9,875 nt of DNA from Deltaproteobacteria bacterium (GTDB lineage: Bacteria; Myxococcota; XYA12-FULL-58-9; JAUUZB01): positions 1 through 9,875 of the forward strand of contig JAUUZB010000066.1 in NCBI GenBank assembly GCA_030590185.1, given 5' to 3'. The translations under genes were made by a program, and so were the position numbers. The notes under the pieces are model-generated. The model was given only the letters and a program-made list of their open reading frames with translations, ran no database searches and was not told the DNA's origin. Of the stretch, positions 1-6,671 are shown one piece after another (position 1 is the first letter of the stretch; the number at the start of each line of letters is the position of its first letter).

Positions 1-918
1 ACGCACCGTGGCCGCGACCTCGGCGGGGGTCTGGTCCCCCACCCGGTAAACCGTCACCCGCACCGCCCGGCGACCGTTGTAGTAGGTCGCCTGATCGGTA
101 TCCTCGTAGGCGTCGCGGATGTCGGCGATGTCGGCGAGCCGAACCTCGGCGCCGTTGTGGCTGCTCGAGATGATGATCTCGCCGAGCCCATGGCCATCGA
201 GCCGGCGGTCGGCGACCCGCACCAACACCTCGCCGCCGGCGGTCTTGACGCCGCCACCTGGCAGCTCCACCGACCCGGCGCGCACCTGGCGTGCGACCTC
301 CTGGAGGGTGAGGCCAAGGGCCTGCAGCCGCTCCGGTGAAATCTCTATGGCGATCTCCAAGGGCGGCACACCGCTGAGCTCGGCCTGAGTGACGTTGGGC
401 TCGGCGAGCAGATCGCGGCGGGCGGTCTCGGCGATGTCGTGCAGCACCCCGAGGGGTTGGTCGCCGGCGATCACCATAGAGATGACCTCGCGGCGAGGCG
501 TCGCCAAGCTGACGTCCGGCTTTTCCGCCTGCTCCGGAAAGGAGCGGATGCGGTCGATGGCGCTCTTGACGTCGGCGAGAACCTTGTCGCTGTCGGCATC
601 CAACAGCAGCTCGGCGGTGACCGTGGCCATGCCCTCGCTGGCGGTGGAGGTCACCCGCTTGACGCCGTCGATCCCCTGGACCGCCTCCTCCATCGCCAGC
701 ACCATCCCCTGCTCCACCTCCGTCGGGCTGGCGCCCGGGTAGGCGACCTGAACGTTGATCATGTCGAGGTCAAAGGCCGGGAAGACCTCCTGCTTGATGC
801 TAAACAGCCCAATGATGCCACCGGCGATCAACACCAGCATCGCCAGGTTGGCAGCCACCGGGTTGCGGATCATCCAGGCAATGGCACCGCGAATACTTCG
901 TGTGTCGTTTTCAGACAT
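1..918 (-). CDS. RND efflux pump inner-membrane subunit, N-terminal 306 residues (3' end cut by window edge)
   Basis: This is the proton-driven inner-membrane pump of a tripartite drug/toxicant exporter (AcrB/HAE-like RND superfamily). It works with the adaptor and outer-membrane factor encoded just upstream. The frame is open from the ATG at 918 to the window edge. Residues 11-40 form the first transmembrane helix with the family pattern NPVAANLAMLVLIAGG, followed by QEVFP. The porter domain then follows: YPGASPTEVEQG near residue 60 and the GIDGVKRVTSTASEG segment near 82-96 are typical of the PN1 subdomain. The fragment ends within the porter region, so the proton-relay residues of TM4 are not visible. 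The start is supported by GGAGGAG at 926-932, 7 bases upstream, and lies 14 bases after the adaptor stop. Substrate cannot be told. The sequence type is closer to AcrB-like multidrug pumps than to CzcA metal pumps, but that is my impression and was not tested. Confidence 0.93.
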   Translation of the reverse strand, partial: MSENDTRSIRGAIAWMIRNPVAANLAMLVLIAGGIIGLFSIKQEVFPAFDLDMINVQVAYPGASPTEVEQGMVLAMEEAVQGIDGVKRVTSTASEGMATVTAELLLDADSDKVLADVKSAIDRIRSFPEQAEKPDVSLATPRREVISMVIAGDQPLGVLHDIAETARRDLLAEPNVTQAELSGVPPLEIAIEISPERLQALGLTLQEVARQVRAGSVELPGGGVKTAGGEVLVRVADRRLDGHGLGEIIISSSHNGAEVRLADIADIRDAYEDTDQATYYNGRRAVRVTVYRVGDQTPAEVAATVR

Positions 919-932
919 GGAGATTCTCCTCC

Positions 933-2138
933 TCAGGGAGTGTCGGTAGTACCGTCCGCCGCGGCCCGGGGCTCACCGTCGGTCAACACCGGCAGCGGCG
1001 CGACGCGCATGCCGCGCGCCCGCACCTTGAGCGGGCTCACCACCAAGCGCTCGCCCGCGGCTAGGCCGGCGGTGACCACCACGTGCTCTGGCTCCCGCCA
1101 GGCGATTTCCACCGAGCGCGGCTCGAGCCGATCTCCCTCGGCGACCACCCACACCTGATCGCCACCGTCGAGGGCTACGCGGGGGACGCGGAAGGCCGGG
1201 TCGATGGTCCGGCCAGCGATGGTCACTTCCACGTAGGCGCCGGGCAACAACGGCAACCCGTCGCCGTCGATCTCGAAGGGCGCGGGTACGGTGATCAACA
1301 GGCGGGCGGTGCGACTCTTGTCATCCAGCTCGCCCTTGAGCCGGAGCACGCGGCCATCGCGTACCAGCGGCACACCGCTGCCGAGCCGGAGGGAAACCGT
1401 GGCCGCCGAGCCGGTCTCGGCGTTGACCCCGGGGATGTCAATGGCCCGCAACTGCGACAGGGGAACCGATACGTCGACCCAGATCTCATCGGTGCCGATC
1501 AACGTCGCGATGGTCGCGGAGGGCCCGACCAGCTGTCCGATGTCGACCTTCTTGTCGAGCACCATGGCGTTGAAGGGCGCCCGGATGGTCGTGCGCTCGA
1601 GTTTGAGCTGGGCTCGGGCCAGGCCGCTCTTGGCCGCCTCCAGGTTCTCGACCGCCGCGAGCAGCTGGGGCTGGCGCAGGGCCAAGGCCGCCTGCTGTGC
1701 GGGCTCACCCTTGCCGAGCAACTCCCACTCGCGGGCGGCCACGGCGTTGCGGCCGCGTTCCAGCTCGAGCTCGACCTCGGCCTGGCGCACCCGCCCCTGC
1801 TCCTGCTTGACCCCCAGCGCGAAGTCGCGGGCATCGAGCCGCGCCACCACGGCGCCCCGCGCCAAGCGCCCGCCCGGCAACAGGTCAGCGGACAGGGCGA
1901 TGACGCGGGCGTTGACCTCGGCCGAGACAGCCACCCGTTGGGCTGGCGTCACCAAGCCAGTGGCTCGCACCTGCGCGACTTCGCTGGTCGCTTCGACCTC
2001 GACCACCTCCACCGCCGGGGCCACCCGGTCGACCTCCCGCTGCTCCGCTTTGGGGGCCGCGGCTTTGAAGGCGGCGGCGCCCGCGAGGCCGGCGCCGACG
2101 ATGGCGACCGGGATGAGGATCTGCTTCACACTCGTCAT
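933..2138 (-). CDS. RND efflux periplasmic adaptor (membrane fusion protein, HlyD/AcrA family)
   Basis: This 401-residue adaptor bridges the RND pump and the outer-membrane channel in the periplasm. Residues 6-28 are a hydrophobic N-terminal signal anchor. No lipobox cysteine is present, so membrane attachment is probably by this helix. Next comes the first lipoyl/barrel-sandwich half (VSAEVNARVIALSADLLPGGRLARGAVVARLD, about 71-102). An Ala/Glu/Arg/Leu-rich stretch (about 108-185) is expected to form the coiled-coil hairpin. The second lipoyl half (TTIRAPFNAMVLDKKVDIGQLV, about 184-205) follows, then beta-barrel and membrane-proximal domains ending in a short polar tail. The start ATG overlaps the outer-membrane-factor stop as ATGA (2135-2138) and has GGAGGAG at 2143-2149, 4 bases away. 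Length is normal for the family. Confidence 0.93.
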   Translation of the reverse strand: MTSVKQILIPVAIVGAGLAGAAAFKAAAPKAEQREVDRVAPAVEVVEVEATSEVAQVRATGLVTPAQRVAVSAEVNARVIALSADLLPGGRLARGAVVARLDARDFALGVKQEQGRVRQAEVELELERGRNAVAAREWELLGKGEPAQQAALALRQPQLLAAVENLEAAKSGLARAQLKLERTTIRAPFNAMVLDKKVDIGQLVGPSATIATLIGTDEIWVDVSVPLSQLRAIDIPGVNAETGSAATVSLRLGSGVPLVRDGRVLRLKGELDDKSRTARLLITVPAPFEIDGDGLPLLPGAYVEVTIAGRTIDPAFRVPRVALDGGDQVWVVAEGDRLEPRSVEIAWREPEHVVVTAGLAAGERLVVSPLKVRARGMRVAPLPVLTDGEPRAAADGTTDTP

Positions 2139-3640
2139 GATGCTCCTCCGAGATCCTGGGTCCAGGTACCGCCCAGGGCATTGTAGAGGTCGATGCGATT
2201 GATGATCAGGTCGCGATGGGTCTGCAGCCGGTTGAGCTGCGCCGCCTGCAGGCTGGCCAGGGAGGTCAGGACCTGCACGTAGCTGTCGAGGCCGGCCACG
2301 TAACGAATTCGCGCCTCGCCAAAGGCAAGCGCGGCGCTCTTCTCCCCCTGCTGGCGCGCGGAGAGCTGAAGCTCGAGCTCACTCTCCCGGGCCAGGGCGG
2401 CGCCCGCCTGTTGCTCCGCGAGGAGCAACGCCTGGCGATAACTCTGCTCCGCCGCCGCCTCGGCGGCCTCGGCCTGGCCCCAGCTCGCCCAGTTGAGGCC
2501 CCCCTCGAACAACGGGATCGACAGGGCAGCGCCGACGCCCCAGGTCCATTGATCTTGGAAGGCCATGATCTGATTCGCCTGGTAACCGACCTGCCCCGAC
2601 ACGGTGAGCCGGGGAAACAGGCCGCGCATGGCGCTGCTCGCCCGGTCGGCGCTAGCCTCGTGGCGCGCGGCGGCGGCGCGCAGGTCCGGACGACGTAGGG
2701 CGAGGTCCGAGGGCAACCCCACCGAGGCACTGAGCCGGGCGTGCAGGGGCGGCAGGCTACTTGCCGGCAGGGGCAGGTCAGCGGCGTAGCTACGCCCGGT
2801 GAGTACGGCGAGCTGATGCCGGCCGGTGGTGACCAATAGGCGCGCCTGGGGAACTCGAGCCCGGGCGGCGTCAACCTGTTGGCGTTGCTGCAAGACGTCG
2901 AGGGCGGTGGCGCTGCCGTTCTCAAACCTCATCTCGACGATCTCGAGCAGCTGGGTGTTGGCCTCCTCCTGCTGTTCGATGATCTCGAGCTGTGCCTGGG
3001 CCGAGGCGGTGTCGAACCACGTCTGGGTCAGACGGGCGATCAGGTTGGTGGCCGACGCGTCTCGGTCGGCGCGGCTGGCGTCGGCGTCGCGGCGGCTGGC
3101 GGTGTAGCCCAGGTAGCTGCGGCCAAACAGGTCGAGTTTGAGACCGACCTTCAGGTTGGCTGAGCCGGTGTAATAGACATCCGGAGGGGCGGGCGTGACG
3201 CCGGTTTCAGCGGTGCCCCCGGTGGTCATGCCGCCGAATTGAAACCCGAGGGAGTCATAGGGCGCGACGTTGATGCTGCCGTCGAGGCTGACGCTCGGCA
3301 GCAGCGGCGCGAGGCTCCCGCGGGCGGTGGCGTCGGACTGCGTGACGCGGTGCCGGGCCGCTGCGATCTCGGGATTGGCGGACAGGGCGTCCTGGACCAA
3401 GGCGCTGAGCTCGGCGTCGCCGAAGCACTCCCACCACTGCTCGGTTCGACAGGATGGGGGCGTTGGCGTGGGACCGGCCTCGGGGGTGAGTGCGGGCGCG
3501 GGTAGGGGTTCGGGTTCGAACGCGGGCGCGGATTCGGGTGCGGCCTCGGGCTCAGCGGCGTTGGCTGCGGGCAGGGCGGGGAGCAGCATCGCCCAGGCGA
3601 TGACCGCTGCGCCGGTGGCGTGGCGAGTGGGGTACTTCAC
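2135..3640 (-). CDS. Outer-membrane efflux factor (TolC/NodT-type) with proline-rich N-terminal linker
   Basis: This is the trimeric outer-membrane channel of the exporter. I place the start at the GTG at 3638-3640 (501 residues), not 10 codons further up. The GTG overlaps the TetR stop as GTGA, has GGAGGAG 5 bases upstream, and starts directly into a signal peptide (residues 1-28, hydrophobic AAVIAWAMLLPALP, cleavage after ANA). The mature protein begins with an unusual Pro/Glu/Ala-rich linker (about 29-63, 12 prolines). Then comes the family opening WWECFGDAELSALVQDAL (about 69-86), and two OEP repeats follow. The second contains LALRRPDLRAAAARHEASADR, a strongly conserved pattern of this family. 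The lipobox cysteine common in NodT-type proteins is absent. Cysteines 64 and 72 flank the WW motif instead. It is co-transcribed with the adaptor and pump. Confidence 0.92.
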   Translation of the reverse strand: MKYPTRHATGAAVIAWAMLLPALPAANAAEPEAAPESAPAFEPEPLPAPALTPEAGPTPTPPSCRTEQWWECFGDAELSALVQDALSANPEIAAARHRVTQSDATARGSLAPLLPSVSLDGSINVAPYDSLGFQFGGMTTGGTAETGVTPAPPDVYYTGSANLKVGLKLDLFGRSYLGYTASRRDADASRADRDASATNLIARLTQTWFDTASAQAQLEIIEQQEEANTQLLEIVEMRFENGSATALDVLQQRQQVDAARARVPQARLLVTTGRHQLAVLTGRSYAADLPLPASSLPPLHARLSASVGLPSDLALRRPDLRAAAARHEASADRASSAMRGLFPRLTVSGQVGYQANQIMAFQDQWTWGVGAALSIPLFEGGLNWASWGQAEAAEAAAEQSYRQALLLAEQQAGAALARESELELQLSARQQGEKSAALAFGEARIRYVAGLDSYVQVLTSLASLQAAQLNRLQTHRDLIINRIDLYNALGGTWTQDLGGAS

Positions 3641-4236
3641 GATGACTCCTCCAGGGCCAGCCCTTTCCACATGAGATCGACGAGACTGGCGAGGTAGGCG
3701 GTGTCCTCGGCCTCTGACGCGGGCTGACCCAGGACGTGTTGAAAAAAGATTCGACCGTGCAGCGCACCGAGGAACACCGTGGCCGCGTGATCCGGGTCGG
3801 CGGTACGGATCAAGCCGCGCCCCTCGGCGCGACGCAGCCAGTCTGCCATGGCTCGGTGGCCCCGCACCGGCGGCGGGTTCGGGTGGCGCCCGATCAGCTC
3901 GTGCGGATCGATACCGCTGGCCCGAAGTGCGGTCATGCGCGGCACCATGTCGGTGATGGTGGCGTATATCGACCGGCTCAGGCTCAGGAGCTGGTCACGC
4001 AGCGGTTCGGCCGTGGGTCCCGCTTCGAGGAGCGCCGTCCAGACCGGCTTGCCCTTGGGGAGAAGGGCGGCGAGCAGGAGCTCCCGTTTGGTTCCGAAGC
4101 GCTTGAACAGCGCTGGCTGAGAGATGCCGAGGGCATCAGCGATCTTGGTCGTCGACACCGACGGGCCGTGGGCCAGAAAACACTCGCGCGCGGCGGTGAG
4201 GATCTGCTCGTCGGTGACCTGTCTGGGGCGTGCCAC
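3637..4236 (-). CDS. TetR-family transcriptional repressor of the efflux operon
   Basis: This 199-residue regulator is first in the efflux operon. Residues 1-55 are a typical TetR DNA-binding domain: VTDEQILTAARECFLAHG, then the helix-turn-helix TTKIADALGISQPALFKRFGTKRELL (about 29-54). The remainder is helical and should hold the ligand pocket and dimer interface. It has no specific signature I can name, so the inducer is unknown. The start is GTG (4234-4236) with AGGAG at 4243-4247, 6 bases upstream. The stop overlaps the GTG of the outer-membrane factor, so repressor and pump are made from the same message. A perfect inverted repeat over the -10 box upstream suggests it represses itself and the exporter. 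The regulatory link is inference from context. Confidence 0.92.
   Translation of the reverse strand: MARPRQVTDEQILTAARECFLAHGPSVSTTKIADALGISQPALFKRFGTKRELLLAALLPKGKPVWTALLEAGPTAEPLRDQLLSLSRSIYATITDMVPRMTALRASGIDPHELIGRHPNPPPVRGHRAMADWLRRAEGRGLIRTADPDHAATVFLGALHGRIFFQHVLGQPASEAEDTAYLASLVDLMWKGLALEESS
3638..3652 (-). promoter_or_regulatory. Ribosome binding site that fixes the GTG start of the outer-membrane factor
   Basis: On the minus strand GGAGGAG (3646-3652) lies 5 bases before GTG (3638-3640). The same GGAGGAG precedes the adaptor ATG (2143-2149, spacing 4) and the pump ATG (926-932, spacing 7). The GTG also leads straight into a signal peptide, whereas the longer upstream start would put ten extra polar and glycine-rich residues before it. 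Confidence 0.8.
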
Positions 4237-4308
4237 AAAGGGCTCCTGTATAGGGCTGTGGGTGGGCGGGGTGGGTCTTTCGCGAGGGCTTGGTCTGCTG
4301 GCCGGTTA

Positions 4309-4328
4309 GTTAGTGATTGAGCACTAAC
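4309..4328. promoter_or_regulatory. Putative TetR operator: perfect inverted repeat over the -10 box and transcription start
   Basis: GTTAGTG-ATTGAG-CACTAAC is a perfect inverted repeat with 7-base arms and a 6-base spacer. Allowing a one-base offset, the symmetry extends outward (TTA...TAA), as seen in many TetR operators. It overlaps the 3' half of the -10 box and covers the expected start site, which is the usual position for a self-repressing TetR regulator. Binding by this particular TetR protein is inference. Confidence 0.65.
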
Positions 4329-4354
4329 CTAAGTAGCGCACCTCACCCCGTCAA
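4326..4354 (-). promoter_or_regulatory. Sigma-70-type promoter of the TetR-efflux operon
   Basis: Read on the minus strand, -35 TTGACG (4349-4354, five of six consensus bases) is followed after 17 bases by -10 TAGGTT (4326-4331, three of six, with the key first T, A and last T). Transcription would start near 4319, leaving an untranslated leader of about 80 bases before the TetR GTG. The -35 also sits within a small inverted repeat, CCCCG-TCAA-CGGGG on the plus strand (4346-4359). No other comparably good promoter was seen upstream of this operon. Confidence 0.6.
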
Positions 4355-4380
4355 CGGGGGTCTCCGGAAAGATCAAACAT

Positions 4381-4514
4381 CTTGCAAATACCATGGGTTA
4401 CGTGGGTTCCGCCGCTGTAGGCCGGGCCACGCGCCCTGGTTACCTTCGAAGACTATGATCCCGGTGTTTCGCCGGTATGTCGGTTGTGAAAAGTTTTGTG
4501 AAGACGGGGGTCAC
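4381..4514. other. Non-coding spacer, no recognised feature
   Basis: This stretch lies between the efflux promoter and the palindrome at 4515. I see no convincing reading frame, RNA gene or terminator. It contains a direct repeat TTGTGAA at 4484-4490 and 4496-4502 (12-base period) of unknown meaning. Base composition is slightly more AT-rich near its right end than in the neighbouring genes. Confidence 0.5.
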
Positions 4515-4541
4515 ATATAGTAGTGCCTGACACTACTATAT
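4515..4541. repeat. Perfect 27-base palindrome, 11-base arms and 5-base spacer
   Basis: Left arm ATATAGTAGTG (4515-4525), spacer CCTGA, right arm CACTACTATAT (4531-4541), with no mismatch. The arms are AT-rich and no T-run follows on either strand, so it does not look like a standard intrinsic terminator, though it lies 9 bases beyond the stop of the secreted-protein gene. It more resembles a protein-binding operator. Its inner part TAGTG...CACTA matches that of the TetR operator at 4309-4328, with a spacer one base shorter. Confidence 0.7.
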
Positions 4542-4550
4542 ATAACACTC

Positions 4551-5102
4551 CTATCGCGGCTCGAGCAGACAGGTAACGTTGAGGTCGTCGTTGATCACCG
4601 GGTGACACGAGACGGCGGAAAATCCGAGACCCGCGAGCAGCGGGTTGTCGAGGTCGAGGTAAAAGGAAGCGGCTCCTCGCTGCTTGATCGCCGCGCCAAA
4701 GAGGTCCCCCATCCGCAGGCCAGCCGAATCACTCGAGTCGGTGGCCCAGGAGCCGCCGAGCATGTTGTAGAGAGCGATGGCGCGACGACCATCACAACAG
4801 GCGTGACCGTTCTCTCGGTAGGCGTTGGCGCAGGCGACGATGCCATCGAGCAATGCCACGAAGTTGCCCTTGGCCCGCGCGATCCGCCGGTGGTAGGCCA
4901 CGGTGTCCTGGGGCGTCACCCGTTCGCTGGCGTGGGCGTAGCGAAGGATCTGGTTGAGGTCGATCACCAGATCTCGGCCGCCGGGGAGCTGCCGACTCAA
5001 CTTTGCCCGCGGGCCGTTGCGCAGCGTGACAGTGCCCCCGGCGCGAGCGGCAGGCGCGCCGATCAGCATCAGCACAGCTACGCTGACGACGCGCCTGGCC
5101 AT
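4551..5102 (-). CDS. Secreted or periplasmic protein of unknown function (about 183 residues)
   Basis: I do not recognise this family. From the ATG at 5100-5102 the protein opens with a clean signal peptide (MARRVVSVAVLMLIGAPAARA, cleavage before GG). An ATG at 5133-5135 would add 11 residues and lies only 9 bases after the stop of the upstream gene, so it remains possible. Neither start has a strong ribosome site, which suggests translational coupling. The mature part is about 160 residues and soluble. It has five cysteines: one in GIVACANAY, a CC pair in HACCDGRR, and two near the C-terminus (SC and TC). Disulfides in the periplasm are therefore plausible. A central segment (YHRRIARAKGNFVALLDGIVACANAY) looks helical. 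It forms a probable two-gene unit with the small secreted protein upstream. Confidence 0.7.
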   Translation of the reverse strand: MARRVVSVAVLMLIGAPAARAGGTVTLRNGPRAKLSRQLPGGRDLVIDLNQILRYAHASERVTPQDTVAYHRRIARAKGNFVALLDGIVACANAYRENGHACCDGRRAIALYNMLGGSWATDSSDSAGLRMGDLFGAAIKQRGAASFYLDLDNPLLAGLGFSAVSCHPVINDDLNVTCLLEPR

Positions 5103-5144
5103 GGGCAGCGCGGGGCGGCAACGACTAGCGCTCATGGGTGGCGA

Positions 5145-5402
5145 TCAGCGAGGCAGGCTCTTGATCAACTCCGGCCGAAAGCTCTTGCGAATGCGAATCA
5201 ACGACTCGGCAAGAGCTCGTCGCGTGCCATCGATACGAATGCCGTCCGGGTGGGCGAGGTTGCCGTCGACCGTGTCGTCACCAAAGGTCTCGATCTGGTG
5301 CTTCGAATAGATGACCTCCTGGGCTGGGTCCCCGCCAGCGTGGGCCGGTCCCGCCGCAAGGATCCCAACGAAGAGGGCAGCGGCAGCGATCAGGGTCTTC
5401 AT
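5145..5402 (-). CDS. Small signal-peptide protein (85 residues), unknown function
   Basis: The first 22 residues are a textbook signal peptide (MKTLIAAAALFVGILAAGPAHA, cleavage before GGD), leaving about 63 mature residues. The mature part contains FGDDTVDGNLAHPDG (about 40-54) followed by SLIRIRKSFRPELIKS (about 67-82). I associate a pattern of this kind (acidic F.DD.V.G, P.DG, then LI.IR..F..E...S) with small envelope proteins of Myxococcota. That is memory-based and unverified. The start ATG has GAGGAG 6 bases upstream (about 5409-5414), which makes translation convincing. It is first in a probable two-gene minus-strand unit with the secreted protein downstream (9-base gap if that starts at 5135). 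It is divergent from the MFS gene. No clear promoter was found on this strand. Confidence 0.75.
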   Translation of the reverse strand: MKTLIAAAALFVGILAAGPAHAGGDPAQEVIYSKHQIETFGDDTVDGNLAHPDGIRIDGTRRALAESLIRIRKSFRPELIKSLPR

Positions 5403-5523
5403 GACAATCTCCTCGCGAAGGGTTGGCGGGGCTCTACCTGGATCATCGTTGTTGCCTTTTTATTCCGGACAGTTGTCATCGAGCTCGACGTCCTGCCCCG
5501 ATGTGCCCCCCGATGTCCCTCGG

Positions 5524-5552
5524 TTGCTGGGCCGATCCCGGCCTGCTACCAT
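5524..5552 (+). promoter_or_regulatory. Probable promoter of the MFS gene
   Basis: TTGCTG (5524-5529) and TACCAT (5547-5552) are separated by 17 bases, and the -10 is preceded by TGC (extended -10). Transcription would start near 5559, about 18 bases before the GTG start. Just upstream (5496-5504 and 5508-5516) the nonamer CCCCGATGT is directly repeated with a 12-base period and may be a regulator site. Confidence 0.45.
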
Positions 5553-5576
5553 CGGCCGCACTCGGGAAGACACGAC

Positions 5577-6671
5577 GTGAAATTCTGGACGCACCAAACC
5601 AGCCACGCCCTGTTGCTCGGCCTGCCCCACGCGCTGGTCGACCTGGCGAGCGGCTTCGTGATCTTCCGCCACCTCAGCGATCTCACCGACGGCACCTTCG
5701 TGGTCGGCCTCGTCGTGCTCTACAACCTGCTGGCCTTTGCCGGCCAAACCCCAGCCGGGCTGCTCGCCGATCGTTTTGCTGCCTACCGGCCGATGGCGGC
5801 GGGCGGCTTGGCCCTCGCAGCGGTGGCGTTGTTGATCGCGCCCGTCGCGATCGTCGCCAGCATCGTAGTGGTCGGGATCGGCAACGCCGCGTTCCACGTC
5901 GGTGCCGGCGCCCAGGTGCTCGAGCGCTCGGGCCAGCGCAGCGCCGAATCCGGCGTGTTCGTCGGCCCAGGCGCCATCGGCCTGGCCGCGGGCATCTGGC
6001 TCGGCGCCAGCCCGATCGCCTGCACGCCGTTCCTGATCGTCACCCTCGGGCTCGGCGCCCTGTTGACCTGGCGGGTGATGCGCGCCGCGAACGACGGCGA
6101 AGAAGTGCTCGAGGGGCCGCCATCGATCCAGACCGGCGTCGCCCTGCTCGCTCTGTTGTGCGTCGGCTGCCTGCTCGCCTCCGTATCGGTGCGGGCAGCG
6201 GTGGGCGGCACGATCGCCGCGGCCTGGCGCGGTGTCGACGCCAACGTCATGTGGGGGCTCGCCCTGATGGCCTGCCTCGGCAAGATGAGCGGCGGCTTCG
6301 TGGCCGATCACATCGGCTGGCTCGTGTCGAGCCTCGCGGCGCTCGTCGCCTCGGCGCTGCTCGTCACGCTCTTGGTCGGAGATGCCGCCGCGGCCATCGT
6401 CGGCATGCTGCTGTTTCAGATGACCATGCCGGTGACCCTCAAGGCGATGCACCACGTCCTGCCAAAGCGACCGGGGCTGGCCTTTGGGCTGCCTTGCCTG
6501 GCGCTGGTGCTCGGATCCCTACCCGGGCTGCTCGGCCTCACCTACCTGTTCCACCCCTGGCCCCTCGCCCTCGCCATGATCGGGGGCTCCGTGGTGATGG
6601 TCGGTATCGCCCTGGTGGCCCTCGGGCGGTTGGGGGGCTCCCTCGGACCCAAGACCGCCGGCCGGGTCTGA
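5577..6671 (+). CDS. MFS-type multi-spanning membrane transporter, substrate unknown
   Basis: This 364-residue hydrophobic protein has about twelve membrane segments in two halves, joined by a short polar loop (about 166-186). That is slightly short for the family. Residues 61-70 (GLLADRFAAY) fit MFS motif A in loop 2-3, and GGFVADHIG (about 239-247) is its second-half counterpart. The GIGNAAFHVGAG segment (about 100-111) and VGPGAIGLAAG (129-139) recall the Fsr (fosmidomycin-resistance) branch, which has FHP in the equivalent place. Here it is FHV, so equal function cannot be claimed. The start chosen is GTG at 5577-5579, preceded by GGGAAG 7 bases upstream and leading directly into LLLGLPHALVDLASG. 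The frame is open far upstream to 4602, but that part is antisense to two genes with signal peptides. The last 153 bases overlap the convergent DUF2079 gene. Confidence 0.85.
   Translation: MKFWTHQTSHALLLGLPHALVDLASGFVIFRHLSDLTDGTFVVGLVVLYNLLAFAGQTPAGLLADRFAAYRPMAAGGLALAAVALLIAPVAIVASIVVVGIGNAAFHVGAGAQVLERSGQRSAESGVFVGPGAIGLAAGIWLGASPIACTPFLIVTLGLGALLTWRVMRAANDGEEVLEGPPSIQTGVALLALLCVGCLLASVSVRAAVGGTIAAAWRGVDANVMWGLALMACLGKMSGGFVADHIGWLVSSLAALVASALLVTLLVGDAAAAIVGMLLFQMTMPVTLKAMHHVLPKRPGLAFGLPCLALVLGSLPGLLGLTYLFHPWPLALAMIGGSVVMVGIALVALGRLGGSLGPKTAGRV

Noticed and set aside
1083..2186. A 367-codon plus-strand frame opposite the adaptor gene
   Set aside because: It is a shadow of the adaptor gene, which has clear family motifs, a ribosome site and tight operon spacing.
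4497..4515. TGTGA...TCACA, resembling a CRP/FNR site
   Set aside because: The half-sites are separated by 9 bases instead of the 6 needed for CRP, and no promoter is suitably placed.
4317..4520. A 67-codon plus-strand frame in the spacer between the efflux promoter and the secreted-protein gene
   Set aside because: It starts with TTG inside the putative operator, has no ribosome site and shows no recognisable protein pattern.
4515..4541. The palindrome as an intrinsic terminator of the secreted-protein gene
   Set aside because: The stem is AT-rich and no T-run follows on the minus strand, so a standard intrinsic terminator is not supported. A transcript-stabilising hairpin cannot be excluded.
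4602..5576. A long plus-strand open frame upstream of and in frame with the MFS gene, giving a possible 689-residue protein
   Set aside because: This part is antisense to two minus-strand genes with clear signal peptides and, for one, a good ribosome site. Its translation is low-quality and Arg/Gly/Val-rich. The MFS motifs begin just after the GTG at 5577.
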